Assembly: GCA_003973375.1 (NCBI GenBank)
Contig: QNYL01000165.1
Span: forward strand, 1 to 5,700
DNA: 5,700 bases
Reading direction: 5' to 3'
Origin: Flavobacteriia bacterium
GTDB taxonomy: Bacteria; Bacteroidota; Bacteroidia; Flavobacteriales; Flavobacteriaceae
The position numbers and the translations under genes are program-made. Of the stretch, positions 5,684 through 5,700 are shown in pieces; position 1 is the first letter of the stretch, and each line of letters begins with the position of its first letter. The notes beneath the pieces were generated by a model. That model saw nothing but the letters and a program-made list of their open reading frames with translations. It had not been told where the DNA came from and searched no databases.

Positions 5684-5700
5684 ATGATTTATCATCAATT

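Overview
The window looks like chromosomal DNA of a member of the Bacteroidota, most likely of the class Flavobacteriia. This rests on the AT-rich base composition, gene starts that mostly lack a Shine-Dalgarno sequence, two close matches to the Bacteroidota -7 promoter element (TAnnTTTG) placed just before genes, and the style of the encoded proteins. The placement is an inference; there is no rRNA or other taxonomic marker here.

Left part (about 1-742): no intact gene, but a graveyard of mobile DNA. At the left edge, on the minus strand, lies the extreme N-terminal part of a group II intron-type reverse transcriptase that runs out of the window. Next to it is a roughly 530-bp block holding the last ~70 codons of a DDE transposase (ISNCY/IS4/IS5-like C-terminus). 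The block has loosely matching inverted ends and is bracketed by a 15/16-bp near-identical direct repeat. It looks like an internally deleted insertion sequence. A clean plus-strand intrinsic terminator with no gene in front of it sits beside the truncated end of the transposase.

Middle (743-3164, plus strand): two complete housekeeping-type genes. The first is a Na+/H+ antiporter of the NhaC family. The second is the ribosome-assembly GTPase Era, with all its G motifs and its KH domain, apparently with its own promoter.

Right part (3216-5649, minus strand): a tightly packed three-gene operon convergent with era. In transcription order it encodes (1) a soluble DUF1858-DUF2249-DUF2249 protein, (2) a polytopic membrane protein of about 12 helices resembling haem-copper oxidase subunit I/NnrS-type proteins, and (3) a small MIP18/SufT-type (DUF59) Fe-S assembly factor. 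The first two genes overlap by one base (TAATG) and the second and third are 2 bp apart, so they are very probably co-translated. A TAnnTTTG element lies about 30 bp before the first gene. From what I know of these families, such sets sit near nitric-oxide/nitrosative-stress, denitrification and Fe-S repair genes. A shared role in haem, NO or Fe-S homeostasis is therefore a reasonable inference, but nothing in the window proves it. This operon is the best candidate here for a poorly described system; the other genes are ordinary.
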